64,000 nucleotides of DNA from Pseudomonas putida (GCF_022627325.1 NZ_JAETZZ010000002.1:62001-126000); one strand, 5' to 3'; shown: positions 26,933 to 37,448, counted from the first letter of the stretch. Notes: generated by a model from the letters alone, not told the origin. Made by a program: numbers and translations.

Positions 26933-27412
26933 ATGCGCCCGATTCCCCCATCCGCGATCCTGGCCCTGACCCTGGCGGCCACTGCCCCGGCGATGGCCGC
27001 CAGCCTGAAGGACGTCGCCCCTTACCCCGAGGCCGAAAAAGGCTTTACCCGGCAGGTCATCCACCTGCCCAAGCAAGCCGACGAGCAAGCCCACAAACTT
27101 GAAATCATCGCTGGCAAGACGCTACAGGTGGACTGCAACCGCCAGCGCCTGGCCGGCAGCCTGGAGGAACACACCCTTGAAGGCTGGGGCTACAGTTATT
27201 ACCGCCTGGACAACGTCGGCGGGCCGGCCAGCACCCTGATGGCCTGCCCGGATGGCAAAAAGACCGAGGCATTCGTGCCAGTGGTCGGTGAAGGCTTCCT
27301 GCTGCGCTACAACAGCAAGTTGCCTGTGGTGGTGTATGTGCCCGAAGGCGTGCAGGTGCGTTACCGGGTGTGGTCGGCAGCGCAGGAGGTGCAAACGGCC
27401 AAGGTGGAGTAA
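26933..27412 (+). CDS. eco: Ecotin, periplasmic serine protease inhibitor
   Basis: A 159-residue protein with a signal peptide ([22 protein letters not shown], cleavage near 22) and clear ecotin sequence: [12 protein letters not shown], the inhibitory loop [24 protein letters not shown] and VRYRVWSA. Relative to E. coli ecotin (STMMACP) the P1 residue is Leu rather than Met. Ecotin dimers block trypsin-fold proteases in the periplasm. A perfect AAGGAGG precedes the ATG. Its place between hbdH and the acetoacetyl-CoA synthetase has no metabolic logic; it may be cotranscribed by accident. Confidence 0.93.
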   Translation: MRPIPPSAILALTLAATAPAMAASLKDVAPYPEAEKGFTRQVIHLPKQADEQAHKLEIIAGKTLQVDCNRQRLAGSLEEHTLEGWGYSYYRLDNVGGPASTLMACPDGKKTEAFVPVVGEGFLLRYNSKLPVVVYVPEGVQVRYRVWSAAQEVQTAKVE

Positions 27413-27432
27413 ATTCAAGCGTAGCGGTACCT

Positions 27433-27454
27433 GAGCGCCGGCAAGCCGGTGATC
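27433..27454. repeat. REP-like element
   Basis: GAGCGCCGGCAAGCCGGTGATC, in the 71-base gap between ecotin and the acetoacetyl-CoA synthetase, has the same GCCGGCAAGCCGG core as the element between benC and benD. Confidence 0.5.
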
Positions 27455-27483
27455 AGGTGCGTCATGGCACTGGGAGGTATGGC

Positions 27484-29445
<1,962 letters not shown>

Positions 29446-29481
29446 TGGCGCCCTTTTTTCACCCAGAAGCACAGGTGTCTC

Positions 29482-29757
29482 ATGAAAGCTCAAGCCCGCC
29501 ACATCCTGGTCAAGACCGCTGAAGAGGCCGAAAAGCTCAAACAGCGCATCGCCAATGGCGAGGCCTTCGACGTGCTGGCCAAGAAGTTCTCCACCTGCCC
29601 TTCAGGCAAGCGCGGCGGCGACCTGGGCGAAGTGCGGCCAGGGCAGCTGGTCGGGGCGATCGACCAGGTGATTTTCAAGAAACCCCTGCGTGTGGTGCAC
29701 GGGCCGATAAAAAGCAAGTTCGGCTACCACCTGGTGCAGACGTTCTACCGCGACTGA
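29482..29757 (+). CDS. Small parvulin-type peptidyl-prolyl isomerase (second copy)
   Basis: 91 residues, single parvulin domain (MKAQARHILVKTAEEAEKL…FGYHLVQTFYRD), with CPSGKRGGDLGEVRPGQLV. Related to but clearly diverged from the copy at 18774. Cytosolic. It follows the acetoacetyl-CoA synthetase by 36 bases and converges with a LysE gene; the two stops are only 9 bases apart. Confidence 0.9.
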   Translation: MKAQARHILVKTAEEAEKLKQRIANGEAFDVLAKKFSTCPSGKRGGDLGEVRPGQLVGAIDQVIFKKPLRVVHGPIKSKFGYHLVQTFYRD

Positions 29758-29766
29758 AACGCGCCA

Positions 29767-30390
29767 TTAACGGCGCGCGGCCAGCAAGCCGAGGCCTGCG
29801 CAACCGAGCAGGCCGGCGCTGACCCGGTTGAACACCCGGCGCGGGCCCGGCTGGCTGAACCAGCGCTGCAGGTAGGCGCCAAGGCCGGCATAGAGGGCAA
29901 TCGCCACCCATTCCAGCAGCAGGAACAGTACCCCCAACCAGAGAAACTGCTCACTGACCGGGGTGGTGCTGCCTACCGTGACGAACTGTGGCAGGAAAGC
30001 AGTAAAAATCAGGATCGCTTTCGGGTTGCCCGCGGCCACCCAGAACTCCTGCCGCGCCAGGCGCCAACTGCCACGCGGTTGCTCGCTGGCCACCAGCGCC
30101 TCGCCCACCGGAGCGCACCACAGCTGCCAGGCGATGTAGAACAGGTAGGCCGCACCCACTACCTTAATCACCAGGAACAGGTATTCGCTGGTGTGCAGCA
30201 CCACCGCCAGGCCCATCGCCGCCAAGGCAATCATGCCGCTGAAGGCGATGATGCGGCCGCCACCTGCCACGCAGGCAGTACGCAGGCCATAGCGGCTGGC
30301 ATTGTGCAACGACAATAGGTTGTTCGGCCCAGGTGCCATGTTCAGGGCGAAGCAGGCGGGGATGAATAACAGCAGGCTCGACAGGTCCAT
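29767..30390 (-). CDS. LysE/RhtB family amino acid exporter
   Basis: 207 residues, six hydrophobic segments, with the family opening FIPACFALNMAPGPNNLLS and the VAAGNPKAILIFTAFLPQF block. Start at 30390 has AGGAG upstream. Divergent from an AraC-type regulator at 30522 that may control it. Substrate cannot be deduced. Confidence 0.88.
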   Translation of the reverse strand: MDLSSLLLFIPACFALNMAPGPNNLLSLHNASRYGLRTACVAGGGRIIAFSGMIALAAMGLAVVLHTSEYLFLVIKVVGAAYLFYIAWQLWCAPVGEALVASEQPRGSWRLARQEFWVAAGNPKAILIFTAFLPQFVTVGSTTPVSEQFLWLGVLFLLLEWVAIALYAGLGAYLQRWFSQPGPRRVFNRVSAGLLGCAGLGLLAARR

Positions 30391-30521
30391 TTCGTTCTCC
30401 TGGAAATCTGCCGCCAATTTCGATGCTCAAGCGGTACCGGGTCAAGGTACAGCCACAGGCAAAAACTGTACGGCAGTGCGTTCGGCGCTGTTAAGCTGCC
30501 AGCCAGACCAAGGACTTCAGC

Positions 30522-31343
30522 ATGCACCCTACCCGCTCCTCACTCTGGCGCGATCCGGCCCTGCCCTGGGTGGAAAGCCGCCGGGCCTGCCACAGCCGCG
30601 CCTGCTACAAGGCCCATAGTCACCCGACCTTCTCCATTGGAGCGGTGGACGCGGGGTACAGCCTCTTCACCGGCGCGGGTGATGGGCAACAGCGCCTGAC
30701 CCCAGGCACGCTGGTGTTGGTGCCGGCGCAGCGGGTGCATGCCTGTAACCCCGAACCCGGTCAGGCCTGGAGCTACCAGATGCTGCATGTCGAGGCCCAG
30801 TGGCTTGCGCAGCTGCGGCTGGAGTCGGGGCTCGATGCGGCCGCGCCGGGGGCCCCGGCACGGATAAGCCGGCTGCCTGCGTTGTACCGAGAATTCTGTG
30901 CGTTGAATGAATTGCTGTTCTCGGCTGCAAGCAGCGGCGAAAAGGAAGCCGCCCTTATCGCCTTCATGGGTGATCATGATTTTGCCCAGCATCCGCACCT
31001 GGACGCTGCGCCAGCGCCCGTGTTAGGCCTGCCGGCCCTGGGTAGCCTGATTGAGTGTATCGAAGCCCAGGACCCTGCCCGGCTCAGCCTTGAAGTGCTT
31101 GCCCGGCAAGCAGGGCTTGGCCGCTATCAGTTGATCCGTGCGTTTCGCGCCGCCACCGGGCTGACGCCGCATGCCTACCTGATCAATGCCCGCATCAACC
31201 GTGGCCGCCGGCTGCTAAGCGACGGGCTGGCGCTGGCCGAGGTGGCCTATCGATTGGGTTTTGCCGATCAGAGCCATTTCCAGCGGGTATTCAAGGCGCA
31301 TGTGGGCGTGACGCCGGGTCAGTATCGGCTGCGCCGGGGTTAG
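30522..31343 (+). CDS. AraC family transcriptional regulator
   Basis: 273 residues: N-terminal cupin-like ligand domain (HSHPTFSIGAVDAG-type AraC_binding region; here KAHSHPTFSIGAVDAGYS), C-terminal double helix-turn-helix (LARQAGLGRYQLIRAFRAATGLTPHAYL…AYRLGFADQSHFQRVFKAHVGVTPGQYR). It lies between two LysE-type exporters, divergent from the first and in line with the second, and probably regulates one or both. Its sequence is not that of BenR (shorter, different N-domain). Confidence 0.9.
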   Translation: MHPTRSSLWRDPALPWVESRRACHSRACYKAHSHPTFSIGAVDAGYSLFTGAGDGQQRLTPGTLVLVPAQRVHACNPEPGQAWSYQMLHVEAQWLAQLRLESGLDAAAPGAPARISRLPALYREFCALNELLFSAASSGEKEAALIAFMGDHDFAQHPHLDAAPAPVLGLPALGSLIECIEAQDPARLSLEVLARQAGLGRYQLIRAFRAATGLTPHAYLINARINRGRRLLSDGLALAEVAYRLGFADQSHFQRVFKAHVGVTPGQYRLRRG

Positions 31344-31429
31344 CCGCCTTGGGCAACCTGCAATAATCTTCAATACCTGCTCCTGACGCGCCTGCACACT
31401 GCGGCTCCACCCCTTGAGAAAGCCGCCCC

Positions 31430-32044
31430 ATGGAGCAGTTTCTGATCGTCGCCCTCGCCCACTTCCTGGCCCTGCTGTCCCCTGGCCCGGATTTCTTCCT
31501 GGTCGCCCGCACCTCGATCAGCGCCGGTTGGCGCGTTGCCAGCGGCGCCTGCCTGGGCATCGCCCTGGCCAATGGCCTGTTCATCAGCCTGGCTTTCGCA
31601 GGCCTGGCGGTACTGCAGGAAGGCAGCCCGGTGTTCATCGCCCTGCAGTTGGCCGGCGCGCTTTACCTGCTTTACATAGGCGCGCTGTTCCTGCGCCACG
31701 CCGGACGATCCGGCCTGGCTGCGGTCGGTACCCGAGGGGCAGTGAGCGGCTGGTGGCGAGGGTTGGGCATGGGCTTCGTATCGGGCGGGCTCAACCCCAA
31801 GAACGGACTGTTCTACGCCAGCCTCGCCAGCATGGTCGCCAGCAGCAGTGTTGGCTGGAAATGGGCCTATGGTGTCTGGATGTTCAGCATCGTTCTGTTG
31901 TGGGACTTACTGGTAGCGGCAGCGATCGGCAACCCGCGCCTTCTGCGGCGCTTTGCTCATGCCCTGCCCTGGCTGGAGCGGGCCTCGGGGATGATGCTGA
32001 TAATACTGGCAGGTGCATTGCTGTTCAGACTGGCGCGGGGTTGA
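31430..32044 (+). CDS. LysE family translocator
   Basis: 204 residues with the family start ALAHFLALLSPGPDFFLVARTSISAGWR and the GLNPKNGLFYASL block (SGGLNPKN). Inner membrane exporter of amino acids or analogues. It overlaps the convergent phosphatase gene by 20 bases at the 3' ends. Confidence 0.88.
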   Translation: MEQFLIVALAHFLALLSPGPDFFLVARTSISAGWRVASGACLGIALANGLFISLAFAGLAVLQEGSPVFIALQLAGALYLLYIGALFLRHAGRSGLAAVGTRGAVSGWWRGLGMGFVSGGLNPKNGLFYASLASMVASSSVGWKWAYGVWMFSIVLLWDLLVAAAIGNPRLLRRFAHALPWLERASGMMLIILAGALLFRLARG

Positions 32045-32717
32045 GCAGTGCCAGGTCGGCCAAGCCCATCAGGCTGAAATGCCCGCTTGCCCACCCCCCG
32101 GTGTCCAGGTGCCAGACGTTGCCCAACCGCTTGGCCTGGAGCACCGGCGTATGCCCCACCAGCAGGGCACGCACGCCTTCCACGGCGCCGGTGTCCCCTT
32201 CTTTGAGCCGCCGCCGGGACCATTGGCACACTTCACGCACGCCCGGGTCATCATCTTCCAGCAGACTGGCGCGCAGTTCGGCCCAGTCTGTAAAGGGGCT
32301 GTCGGCATGCAGCACACCAATCAGCCCGGCCTCTGTCTGTACTTCCATGGCTATCGGCAGCTGCAGGAAGTGTTCGACGAACACCGCCTGCTCATCTTTT
32401 GGCAGGTCGAGAAACCAACCGCCGCCCGCTGCCCGATACATGTCCAGATCCAGCCGCCCCCCGTAATGACAGGTGATGGCCAACGATTCGTGGTTGCCCT
32501 GCACAGCGTAAAACCACGGCTTGGTCAGCCACGTCAGTGCCTCGAGACTATGAGGGCCGCGGTCGACCAGGTCGCCGACGCTGAACAGCCGGTCCACTGC
32601 TGGGTCGAACCCTACCGCCGCCAGGCATTGCTCAAGCCGCCGAAAATGCCCGTGAATATCGCCAACTGCCAGATCACGGCCGTGGCTGTTGGCGGCTACC
32701 CGCCGAAACCGGCTCAT
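32025..32717 (-). CDS. Metallophosphoesterase (PrpA-like serine/threonine protein phosphatase family)
   Basis: 230 residues with the metal-binding signature of the calcineurin-like superfamily in order: GDIHG (19-23), GDLVDRG (about 47-53), GNHES (about 74-78), and the later VGHTPV. Size and spacing fit bacteriophage lambda/PrpA-type protein phosphatases; a diadenosine tetraphosphatase role is less likely because the protein is short. Its 3' end overlaps the LysE gene. Confidence 0.85.
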   Translation of the reverse strand: MSRFRRVAANSHGRDLAVGDIHGHFRRLEQCLAAVGFDPAVDRLFSVGDLVDRGPHSLEALTWLTKPWFYAVQGNHESLAITCHYGGRLDLDMYRAAGGGWFLDLPKDEQAVFVEHFLQLPIAMEVQTEAGLIGVLHADSPFTDWAELRASLLEDDDPGVREVCQWSRRRLKEGDTGAVEGVRALLVGHTPVLQAKRLGNVWHLDTGGWASGHFSLMGLADLALLNPAPV

Positions 32718-32919
32718 TGCATTCTTCCTCTGCTACTGCACGCTGGGGAGCGGACGATGGGTGCCGCGCTCGTCCATGACGTGCTCATGCCCCTGTCAAG
32801 CAACAGCATGGCACAAGTTTCGCCCCGCCTGCGGCCCGCTGAAATACCCTTCACTGGTACAGGCATCCGTGGCGGTAGTATGCTCGGCCTTCGACCTGTA
32901 CCAGGGAAAGGGATTACCC

Positions 32920-33663
32920 ATGAAGCTCTGTGCCGTACAGCTGGCATCCGTCAAAGGCGACCTGCAAGTCAATCTCGACCGTCACCTGCACTGCATAGAG
33001 CAGGCCGCAGGCCTGGGCGCCGAACTGGTGGTATTCCCCGAGCTGTCGCTGACCGGTTACGAACCTACCCTGGCACGGCAGGTGGCCTTGCCGATCACCT
33101 CCGCCCGGCTCGATCCGTTACAGCAACGCTGCGACCGCCTGGAAATCTGCGCCGCCGTGGGCCTGCCATTGCCCACGGCTGATGGTATTCAGATCGCAAT
33201 GCCGATCCTGCGTCCCGGTCAGCCGCGGCTGGCCTACGCCAAACAACGGCTGCACGAGGACGAGTTGGCGTTTTTCTCCGCGGGCGATCAGCCCTTGGTG
33301 TTCGCCGCAGGGCAACTGCAGATAGCGCCCGCCATCTGTTACGAGTCGATGTTCCTCGCGCACGCAACACAAGCCCGCGACAGCGGCGCAGAACTGTATC
33401 TGGTGAGCGTGGCGAAAACGGCAAAGGGCGTCCGTGAAGGCCATGAGCACTACCCCCAAGTCGCTCGCACTTTGGGTATGCCGGTATTGATGGCCAACTG
33501 TGTGGGGCCGGCCGACAACTTCGTGGGTGCCGGCGGCTCGGCGGCCTGGGACAGCCAGGGCAACCTGCTGGCAGCGCTGGACGGCCGTCAGGAAGGCATC
33601 CTCTTGCTGGATACCACGAACGCCAGCGCCATCAGCGTATCGCTGAGCATGCCGTCGCCATGA
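32920..33663 (+). CDS. Carbon-nitrogen hydrolase (nitrilase superfamily)
   Basis: A 247-residue amidase of the nitrilase superfamily with the catalytic triad visible: Glu in VFPELSLTG, Lys in YAKQRLH, Cys in PAICYE. It hydrolyses an unknown amide or nitrile in the cytosol. Start at 32920 (MKLCAVQLAS) with AAGGGA upstream; the upstream open frame to 32689 lies antisense to the phosphatase gene. A short membrane protein overlaps its stop by four bases. Confidence 0.88.
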   Translation: MKLCAVQLASVKGDLQVNLDRHLHCIEQAAGLGAELVVFPELSLTGYEPTLARQVALPITSARLDPLQQRCDRLEICAAVGLPLPTADGIQIAMPILRPGQPRLAYAKQRLHEDELAFFSAGDQPLVFAAGQLQIAPAICYESMFLAHATQARDSGAELYLVSVAKTAKGVREGHEHYPQVARTLGMPVLMANCVGPADNFVGAGGSAAWDSQGNLLAALDGRQEGILLLDTTNASAISVSLSMPSP

Positions 33664-33902
33664 AGTATCTGCTTTTGACAGTGGCCTGTTTTGCCAGCAC
33701 CTACCATTTGGTTGGCCTGTTGATCGACAGCCATCTGAATGAGCTGGCCGAGGGGTTGCGCCATCGCCCGGATGCGCCACCGCCCGGCCAGTACCTGCGC
33801 GAAGTAAGGCCCCAGGCCCGCCGGGCGCATCGGCAGTACACGCTGATGGCAGGCTCGACGCTGGCAGTGGTGGTTTGCCTGATCGCGTACTGGGTCAGCT
33901 GA
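33660..33902 (+). CDS. Small two-helix membrane protein, unknown
   Basis: 80 residues: a hydrophobic N-terminal helix (MKYLLLTVACFASTYHLVGLL), a hydrophilic Arg-rich middle with RRAHRQY, and a C-terminal helix (STLAVVVCLIAYWVS). The ATGA overlap with the hydrolase stop implies coupled translation. No family recognised. Confidence 0.65.
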   Translation: MKYLLLTVACFASTYHLVGLLIDSHLNELAEGLRHRPDAPPPGQYLREVRPQARRAHRQYTLMAGSTLAVVVCLIAYWVS

Positions 33903-33943
33903 GTGGCCAGGTTCAGTCGCGCCCCTTCACCGCCAATACCTGG

Positions 33944-34444
33944 CTAAAAGTCCCAAGCCTGGCTCTGTTGGCCTTCCAGCGCCAGGAGGTACTGCTTGGC
34001 CGGTATTCCCCCGGCAAACCCGGTCAGGCTCCCGGATGCGCCGATCACCCGGTGGCACGGGGCAATGATCGAGATCGGATTACGGCCGTTGGCCGCACCG
34101 ACCGCGCGTACGGCGCTGGGGTTACCGATCTGCCGGGCAATGTCGCTGTAGCTTCGGGTCTGGCCGAACGCAATGGTGAGCAACGCCGCCCACACCTGGC
34201 GCTGAAACGCGGTGCCGACAAAGTCCAGTGCCAACTCGAAACGTTGGCGCTGGCCAGCAAAGTACTCATCCAACTGACGAGCGGCTTCGCGCAGTATTGG
34301 CTTTTCGTCATCGCGATGCACCTCACCCAGGCGCACGCGGTTCTCCCGCTCCTGTTCCCACAGTACAGCGGCCAGGCACTCGCCGCGGGCCACCAGGGTC
34401 AAGGTGCCGACCGGGGACTGCATCAGGGTGAAGGCACTGGACAT
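33944..34444 (-). CDS. ogt: Methylated-DNA–protein-cysteine methyltransferase (Ogt type)
   Basis: 166 residues. The acceptor cysteine lies in IIAPCHRVIGASGSLTGFAGG, with the DNA-binding FQRQVWAALLTIAFGQTRSYSDIA helix-turn-helix ahead of it. It repairs O6-alkylguanine and O4-alkylthymine by suicide transfer. The length and absence of an AraC-like N-domain fit Ogt rather than Ada. The start at 34444 is chosen by family length; a frame continues to 34525 but overlaps the next gene. Confidence 0.92.
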   Translation of the reverse strand: MSSAFTLMQSPVGTLTLVARGECLAAVLWEQERENRVRLGEVHRDDEKPILREAARQLDEYFAGQRQRFELALDFVGTAFQRQVWAALLTIAFGQTRSYSDIARQIGNPSAVRAVGAANGRNPISIIAPCHRVIGASGSLTGFAGGIPAKQYLLALEGQQSQAWDF

Positions 34445-34517
34445 GGGTTTTTCTCGCTGCAAGGCTGGGTGCGGGCACTGTAGCGTCGGCCCTGGCACCG
34501 CGCATCCGTTTTCTTGC

Positions 34518-35318
34518 TCAGGCATCCACGCAGCTCGCGATGCGGCGGGCTTGGGCTAGGTCGATTTTCGGGATCAACGTCGCGGGAATGCGAGAAACCT
34601 CGGACAGGTTGTAAACCCGGAACCGCTCGCTGACAACCTGCTCGGCCATCAGCGTCAGCGACGGCAGTATGCGGCTCTCCCAGTGCTGATCGAGCCCACA
34701 GGGGGAATGCTGCCCCTCGGCCTTCTCGTAAAAGCGCCCGAGTGACTGGTCCAGGTCAACCCCGACCAGCAACACCTGCTCGAAACCCAGGTGATAGGCC
34801 AGTTGCAGCGCTACATAAACCACTGTCCGGGCATCGTAGTAGCCCCTTGAGAGGTCTTTGCTGAAGGCGATCGATCGCGCCCGTTTGCTCCACAACGCCC
34901 TGCTGCAGACATGGGTTGCGCCGTGCCCGCGCAACCCGTCGAGCATGCCGGGGTTGTCGGCTTTATGCAGTGGGTAACACGCGGTGCCGAGCGGGATATC
35001 CGCGCCGATGAACTGCTCTGGCCACAAAGCCAAGCGCTGGCTATCGCGCAACGCCAGGGCAAACAACGCTGGCTGCTGCGTGGGAAAGCTTTTGTCGGTG
35101 CAGAGGTAAAAGAACGGCTTCACACCACACGCATCGGTGAGGGAAACCGAACCATTCATGGCAATCACAGGGAGGTGTGCAAATTCAAGCAAGGGGAACT
35201 GTTTGGCAGAAGCGCCCGACGCAAGAATCACCACAGGCCCTTTCTGGGTATTTCGGCACGCCTCGAAACTTGAGAACGCGCCACGCTCGGCGTTGAGCCG
35301 TGAAGGAGATGTATTCAT
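34518..35318 (-). CDS. Putative LPS core or glycan-modifying protein, unassigned
   Basis: A 266-residue soluble protein with a Rossmann-like start VVILASGASAKQFPLLEF (about 28-45), followed by PVIAMNGSVSLTDACGVKPFFYLCTDKSF and LLVGVDLDQSLGRFYE. This pattern (nucleotide motif, then N-G-S, then a C/V-x-D-K segment) recalls WaaZ-type Kdo transferases, GT42 sialyltransferases and MptE/DUF115-like proteins. No signal peptide. It stands alone, with no LPS genes beside it. Function not established. Confidence 0.5.
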   Translation of the reverse strand: MNTSPSRLNAERGAFSSFEACRNTQKGPVVILASGASAKQFPLLEFAHLPVIAMNGSVSLTDACGVKPFFYLCTDKSFPTQQPALFALALRDSQRLALWPEQFIGADIPLGTACYPLHKADNPGMLDGLRGHGATHVCSRALWSKRARSIAFSKDLSRGYYDARTVVYVALQLAYHLGFEQVLLVGVDLDQSLGRFYEKAEGQHSPCGLDQHWESRILPSLTLMAEQVVSERFRVYNLSEVSRIPATLIPKIDLAQARRIASCVDA

Positions 35319-35511
35319 CGTGCCATCATCGGTTTGCAGTACTCAAAACACAATACCCCGGGGCACCTTACGATCATTTCTACAGAGCGCTCACACCTGG
35401 CCAATGTCTGGCCCTGCGTATCAAGCGCCGGCGTCATTTATTCATGAGTATCCTTGCTGGTTACCCCTGGCGGTACTAATACTTAACTCTCTGCCTGGGG
35501 AGGCACGAACC

Positions 35512-35709
35512 ATGCAACCAAGATTCGTTATCGTTCCCGCAGTACCTATCGAAAAGGAATCATTCCGTGTCGCCGGCCGCTATTACGCAGCAACCGTCTG
35601 CGGCGGCTACGACATCTACGACAACCAAGCAAAGGAGCGTCTCAAGCCCAGTTACTCCAGCAAAGAGGATGCGCAGGTGCAATGCCGGCAGATGAACCTG
35701 AAGGCCTAG
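35512..35709 (+). CDS. Small hypothetical protein (65 aa)
   Basis: Strong ribosome site (GGGGAGG) 8 bases before the ATG and high content of charged and aromatic residues: FRVAGRYYAATVCGGYDIYDNQAKERL, ending CRQMNLKA. It reads like a small beta-rich cytosolic protein of the kind found scattered in pseudomonads. No function recognised. Confidence 0.65.
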   Translation: MQPRFVIVPAVPIEKESFRVAGRYYAATVCGGYDIYDNQAKERLKPSYSSKEDAQVQCRQMNLKA

Positions 35710-35742
35710 AAGGCATGGGAGTGCCAGGAGCCAGGCGTCACC

Positions 35743-36078
35743 TCAATCCAGGCACTCCCTGGCCGCCAGGCGCAGTTTGTTGCCCGAGAGAAAACTACCT
35801 TTGTAGAACGTCGCCCGGCTGCCCTCCCCGGACTCCACCACTTCAAGGACTTCGTCGGAAGTCACTGCGCTGGGTGCGGTCAGGCGGTAGCCGTGGGAAA
35901 TGGATTTTTGCGTCGTCATTGGCGCCAGCGCTTGCCATTTGGGCAATACACAGGCGACATAGCCTTCTGGCGACTTGCGGGTCAGCTTGCTGGCTGTCGG
36001 CTTTCCGGGGTTTGCACAACCGGCCAGGCTCATCACCAGGACGGAGCAGAAAAAGATGCGAAAGTTAGGCATTTGCAT
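35743..36078 (-). CDS. Small lipoprotein, unknown
   Basis: About 111 residues. Signal peptide with lipobox SLAGC (FFCSVLVMSLAGCANPG), then a short domain with KSPEGYVACVLPKW and the end RLAARECLD. It is paralogous to the lipoprotein at 36256: both have KSP-x2-Y-x2-CV just after the lipobox region and a C-terminal RL…C. The start could also be six bases later (36072). Confidence 0.65.
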   Translation of the reverse strand: MQMPNFRIFFCSVLVMSLAGCANPGKPTASKLTRKSPEGYVACVLPKWQALAPMTTQKSISHGYRLTAPSAVTSDEVLEVVESGEGSRATFYKGSFLSGNKLRLAARECLD

Positions 36079-36129
36079 TTGACTCAAGTGAACAGGGTGC
36101 ATTTTAACCACGGTTTTGCATCAGCACTA

Positions 36130-36160
36130 ATCCACCAAGGTAGGACTCGAACTCGTGCCG
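36130..36160 (-). other. tRNA 3'-end-like fragment
   Basis: On the minus strand GAGTTCGAGTCCTACCTTGG resembles the T-arm and acceptor end of a tRNA, but the flanking bases do not form a T-stem and no 5' half is visible. It may be a remnant of a tRNA or of an integration site. Weak evidence. Confidence 0.25.
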
Positions 36161-36190
36161 CATGCAATCAAGCCTGCTCAGGCGTGGGCG

Positions 36191-36239
36191 CTGAGAATGA
36201 AAAGCCCGCATTTGTGTGGTGCGGGCTTTTCATTCTCAG
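36191..36239. terminator. Perfect 20-bp bidirectional terminator
   Basis: CTGAGAATGAAAAGCCCGCA (36191-36210) pairs perfectly with its inverse at 36220-36239, 9-base loop. The GC core is flanked by AAAA on one side and TTTT on the other, so it can work in both directions. It lies after the lipoprotein gene at 36256 on the minus strand. Confidence 0.85.
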
Positions 36240-36255
36240 GGTTGCAGTTGGCGAA

Positions 36256-36624
36256 TTAGGCCTTCGAACACATGAGCGCTGCGTCAAGCAGCCGCCCGTG
36301 GTCATACCAGGCATCACGCTGATAAGCCATGAACTGGTGACGCGTGCCGTAGCTACGCAACTCTACAAGGCCATTGGCTGTATTGGGGTCGGTACTGTCG
36401 ACGAACAGGCGGACCGAGTCGCCACTCCCCACCTCATAGGTGGTAGCACTCCCATGCAACTCTTCCTTGACGCACCCCAGATAATCCGGCGGGCTCTTCT
36501 CAGTGATACCCGAGGTCTGATCATGCCCATCCCGAACATCGGGGTTGTGTGCACACCCGGCCAAAAACGTTGCAGCCAAGGCTGACATCAGTATTGCGCT
36601 TGCGAACGATCTAGAGTTTTTCAC
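36256..36624 (-). CDS. Small lipoprotein, paralogue of the one at 35743
   Basis: 122 residues, GTG start with GGAG 8 bases upstream. Lipobox FLAGC (about 20-24), then EKSPPDYLGCVKEEL, a beta-rich body, and a C-terminal RLLDAALMCSKA. The two Cys (after KSP…Y and near the end) match those of its neighbour and may form a disulphide. The two genes are separated by the 20-bp terminator. Function unknown. Confidence 0.7.
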   Translation of the reverse strand: MKNSRSFASAILMSALAATFLAGCAHNPDVRDGHDQTSGITEKSPPDYLGCVKEELHGSATTYEVGSGDSVRLFVDSTDPNTANGLVELRSYGTRHQFMAYQRDAWYDHGRLLDAALMCSKA

Positions 36625-36820
36625 GCGACACGCTCCGGCGCCCCCGTCAACAACCCTCGAAAAACAGCTAATGAGAAACGCCCTGTTTTTATTTTGCCCT
36701 GCTCATATTAACCCTCACGATTAGCAGGGCAATATTCTTCTTCGCTATATGGCTGGCGACAGCGTACTAGCTGGTTTGCTGCTGACGGGCACTCGGCATG
36801 AGGAGTGCCAACCGCACCGC

Positions 36821-37117
36821 TCAATCTTGCTCGGTCAGTTCACAAACGCCATTTGCACCGCCCTTGCCCGTGTACGAAACGCCCACAGACTCATCCGGGT
36901 TGACCATGATGGAGACGGTAACCCCAGCGCCCTTGGCTTCGTAATACGCGTCACTGAATTTCTTCACCTTTGCCTCCTTGGCATTGATGTAGACAGGGCC
37001 GCCTTCATCCGCGTGCACTTCGATGTCGCCCGGGCATGTGGCATTCACCAATGGGATGCCTGCGTTGGCCATACCTGCAACAGCAATCAGACAAACGCCC
37101 AGCATTGGCCGCTTCAT
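36821..37117 (-). CDS. Small secreted protein, unknown
   Basis: 98 residues with a signal peptide (MKRPMLGVCLIAVAGMANA, cleavage near 19) and two Cys (ATCPGD and GVCELTEQD) placed to form a disulphide. AGGAGG lies 5 bases before the ATG. Preceded on its 3' side by 196 AT-richer bases with no gene. Likely periplasmic; no family recognised. Confidence 0.68.
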   Translation of the reverse strand: MKRPMLGVCLIAVAGMANAGIPLVNATCPGDIEVHADEGGPVYINAKEAKVKKFSDAYYEAKGAGVTVSIMVNPDESVGVSYTGKGGANGVCELTEQD

Positions 37118-37220
37118 TCAAACCTCCTGATCCGGATACAACCTCAGTTATAGGCATAGACGAATGTGAGCGCGCGCGCCTGCAACCTGACAAGGCCGTC
37201 GAAGCTGCCCGCCAGGCGCC

Positions 37221-37448
37221 TCAGCCTCTAGAACGCTCGTAAGCGTCCACCTGCTGCTTCGGGATCAGCACGGTCCTTGAAGCAGGAAGCTTGCTGGCGA
37301 CATCGGGGTCACGCGCCACTTCATGTGCGAAACAGACGAGCCAGGCACCGTCTGCCTGAACAGCCACGTGGGCCAGGTAACTGCCGACTTGGCCAATGGT
37401 CAGCCCGGAAGTTTCGGCTATCAGTTGATATTGGTCAGCAATGTCCAT
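37221..37448 (-). CDS. Small hypothetical protein (75 aa)
   Basis: 75 residues, GGAAGG just upstream of the ATG. Sequence is soluble: MDIADQYQLIAETSGLTIGQ…HVAVQADGAWLVCFAHE, ending QQVDAYERSRG. First of a cluster of three short cytosolic proteins on the minus strand. No function recognised. Confidence 0.6.
   Translation of the reverse strand: MDIADQYQLIAETSGLTIGQVGSYLAHVAVQADGAWLVCFAHEVARDPDVASKLPASRTVLIPKQQVDAYERSRG

Noticed and set aside
30522..31343. AraC-type gene as the missing benR
   Set aside because: It is 13 kb from benA, shorter than BenR/XylS (about 320 residues), has a different ligand domain and sits between exporters.
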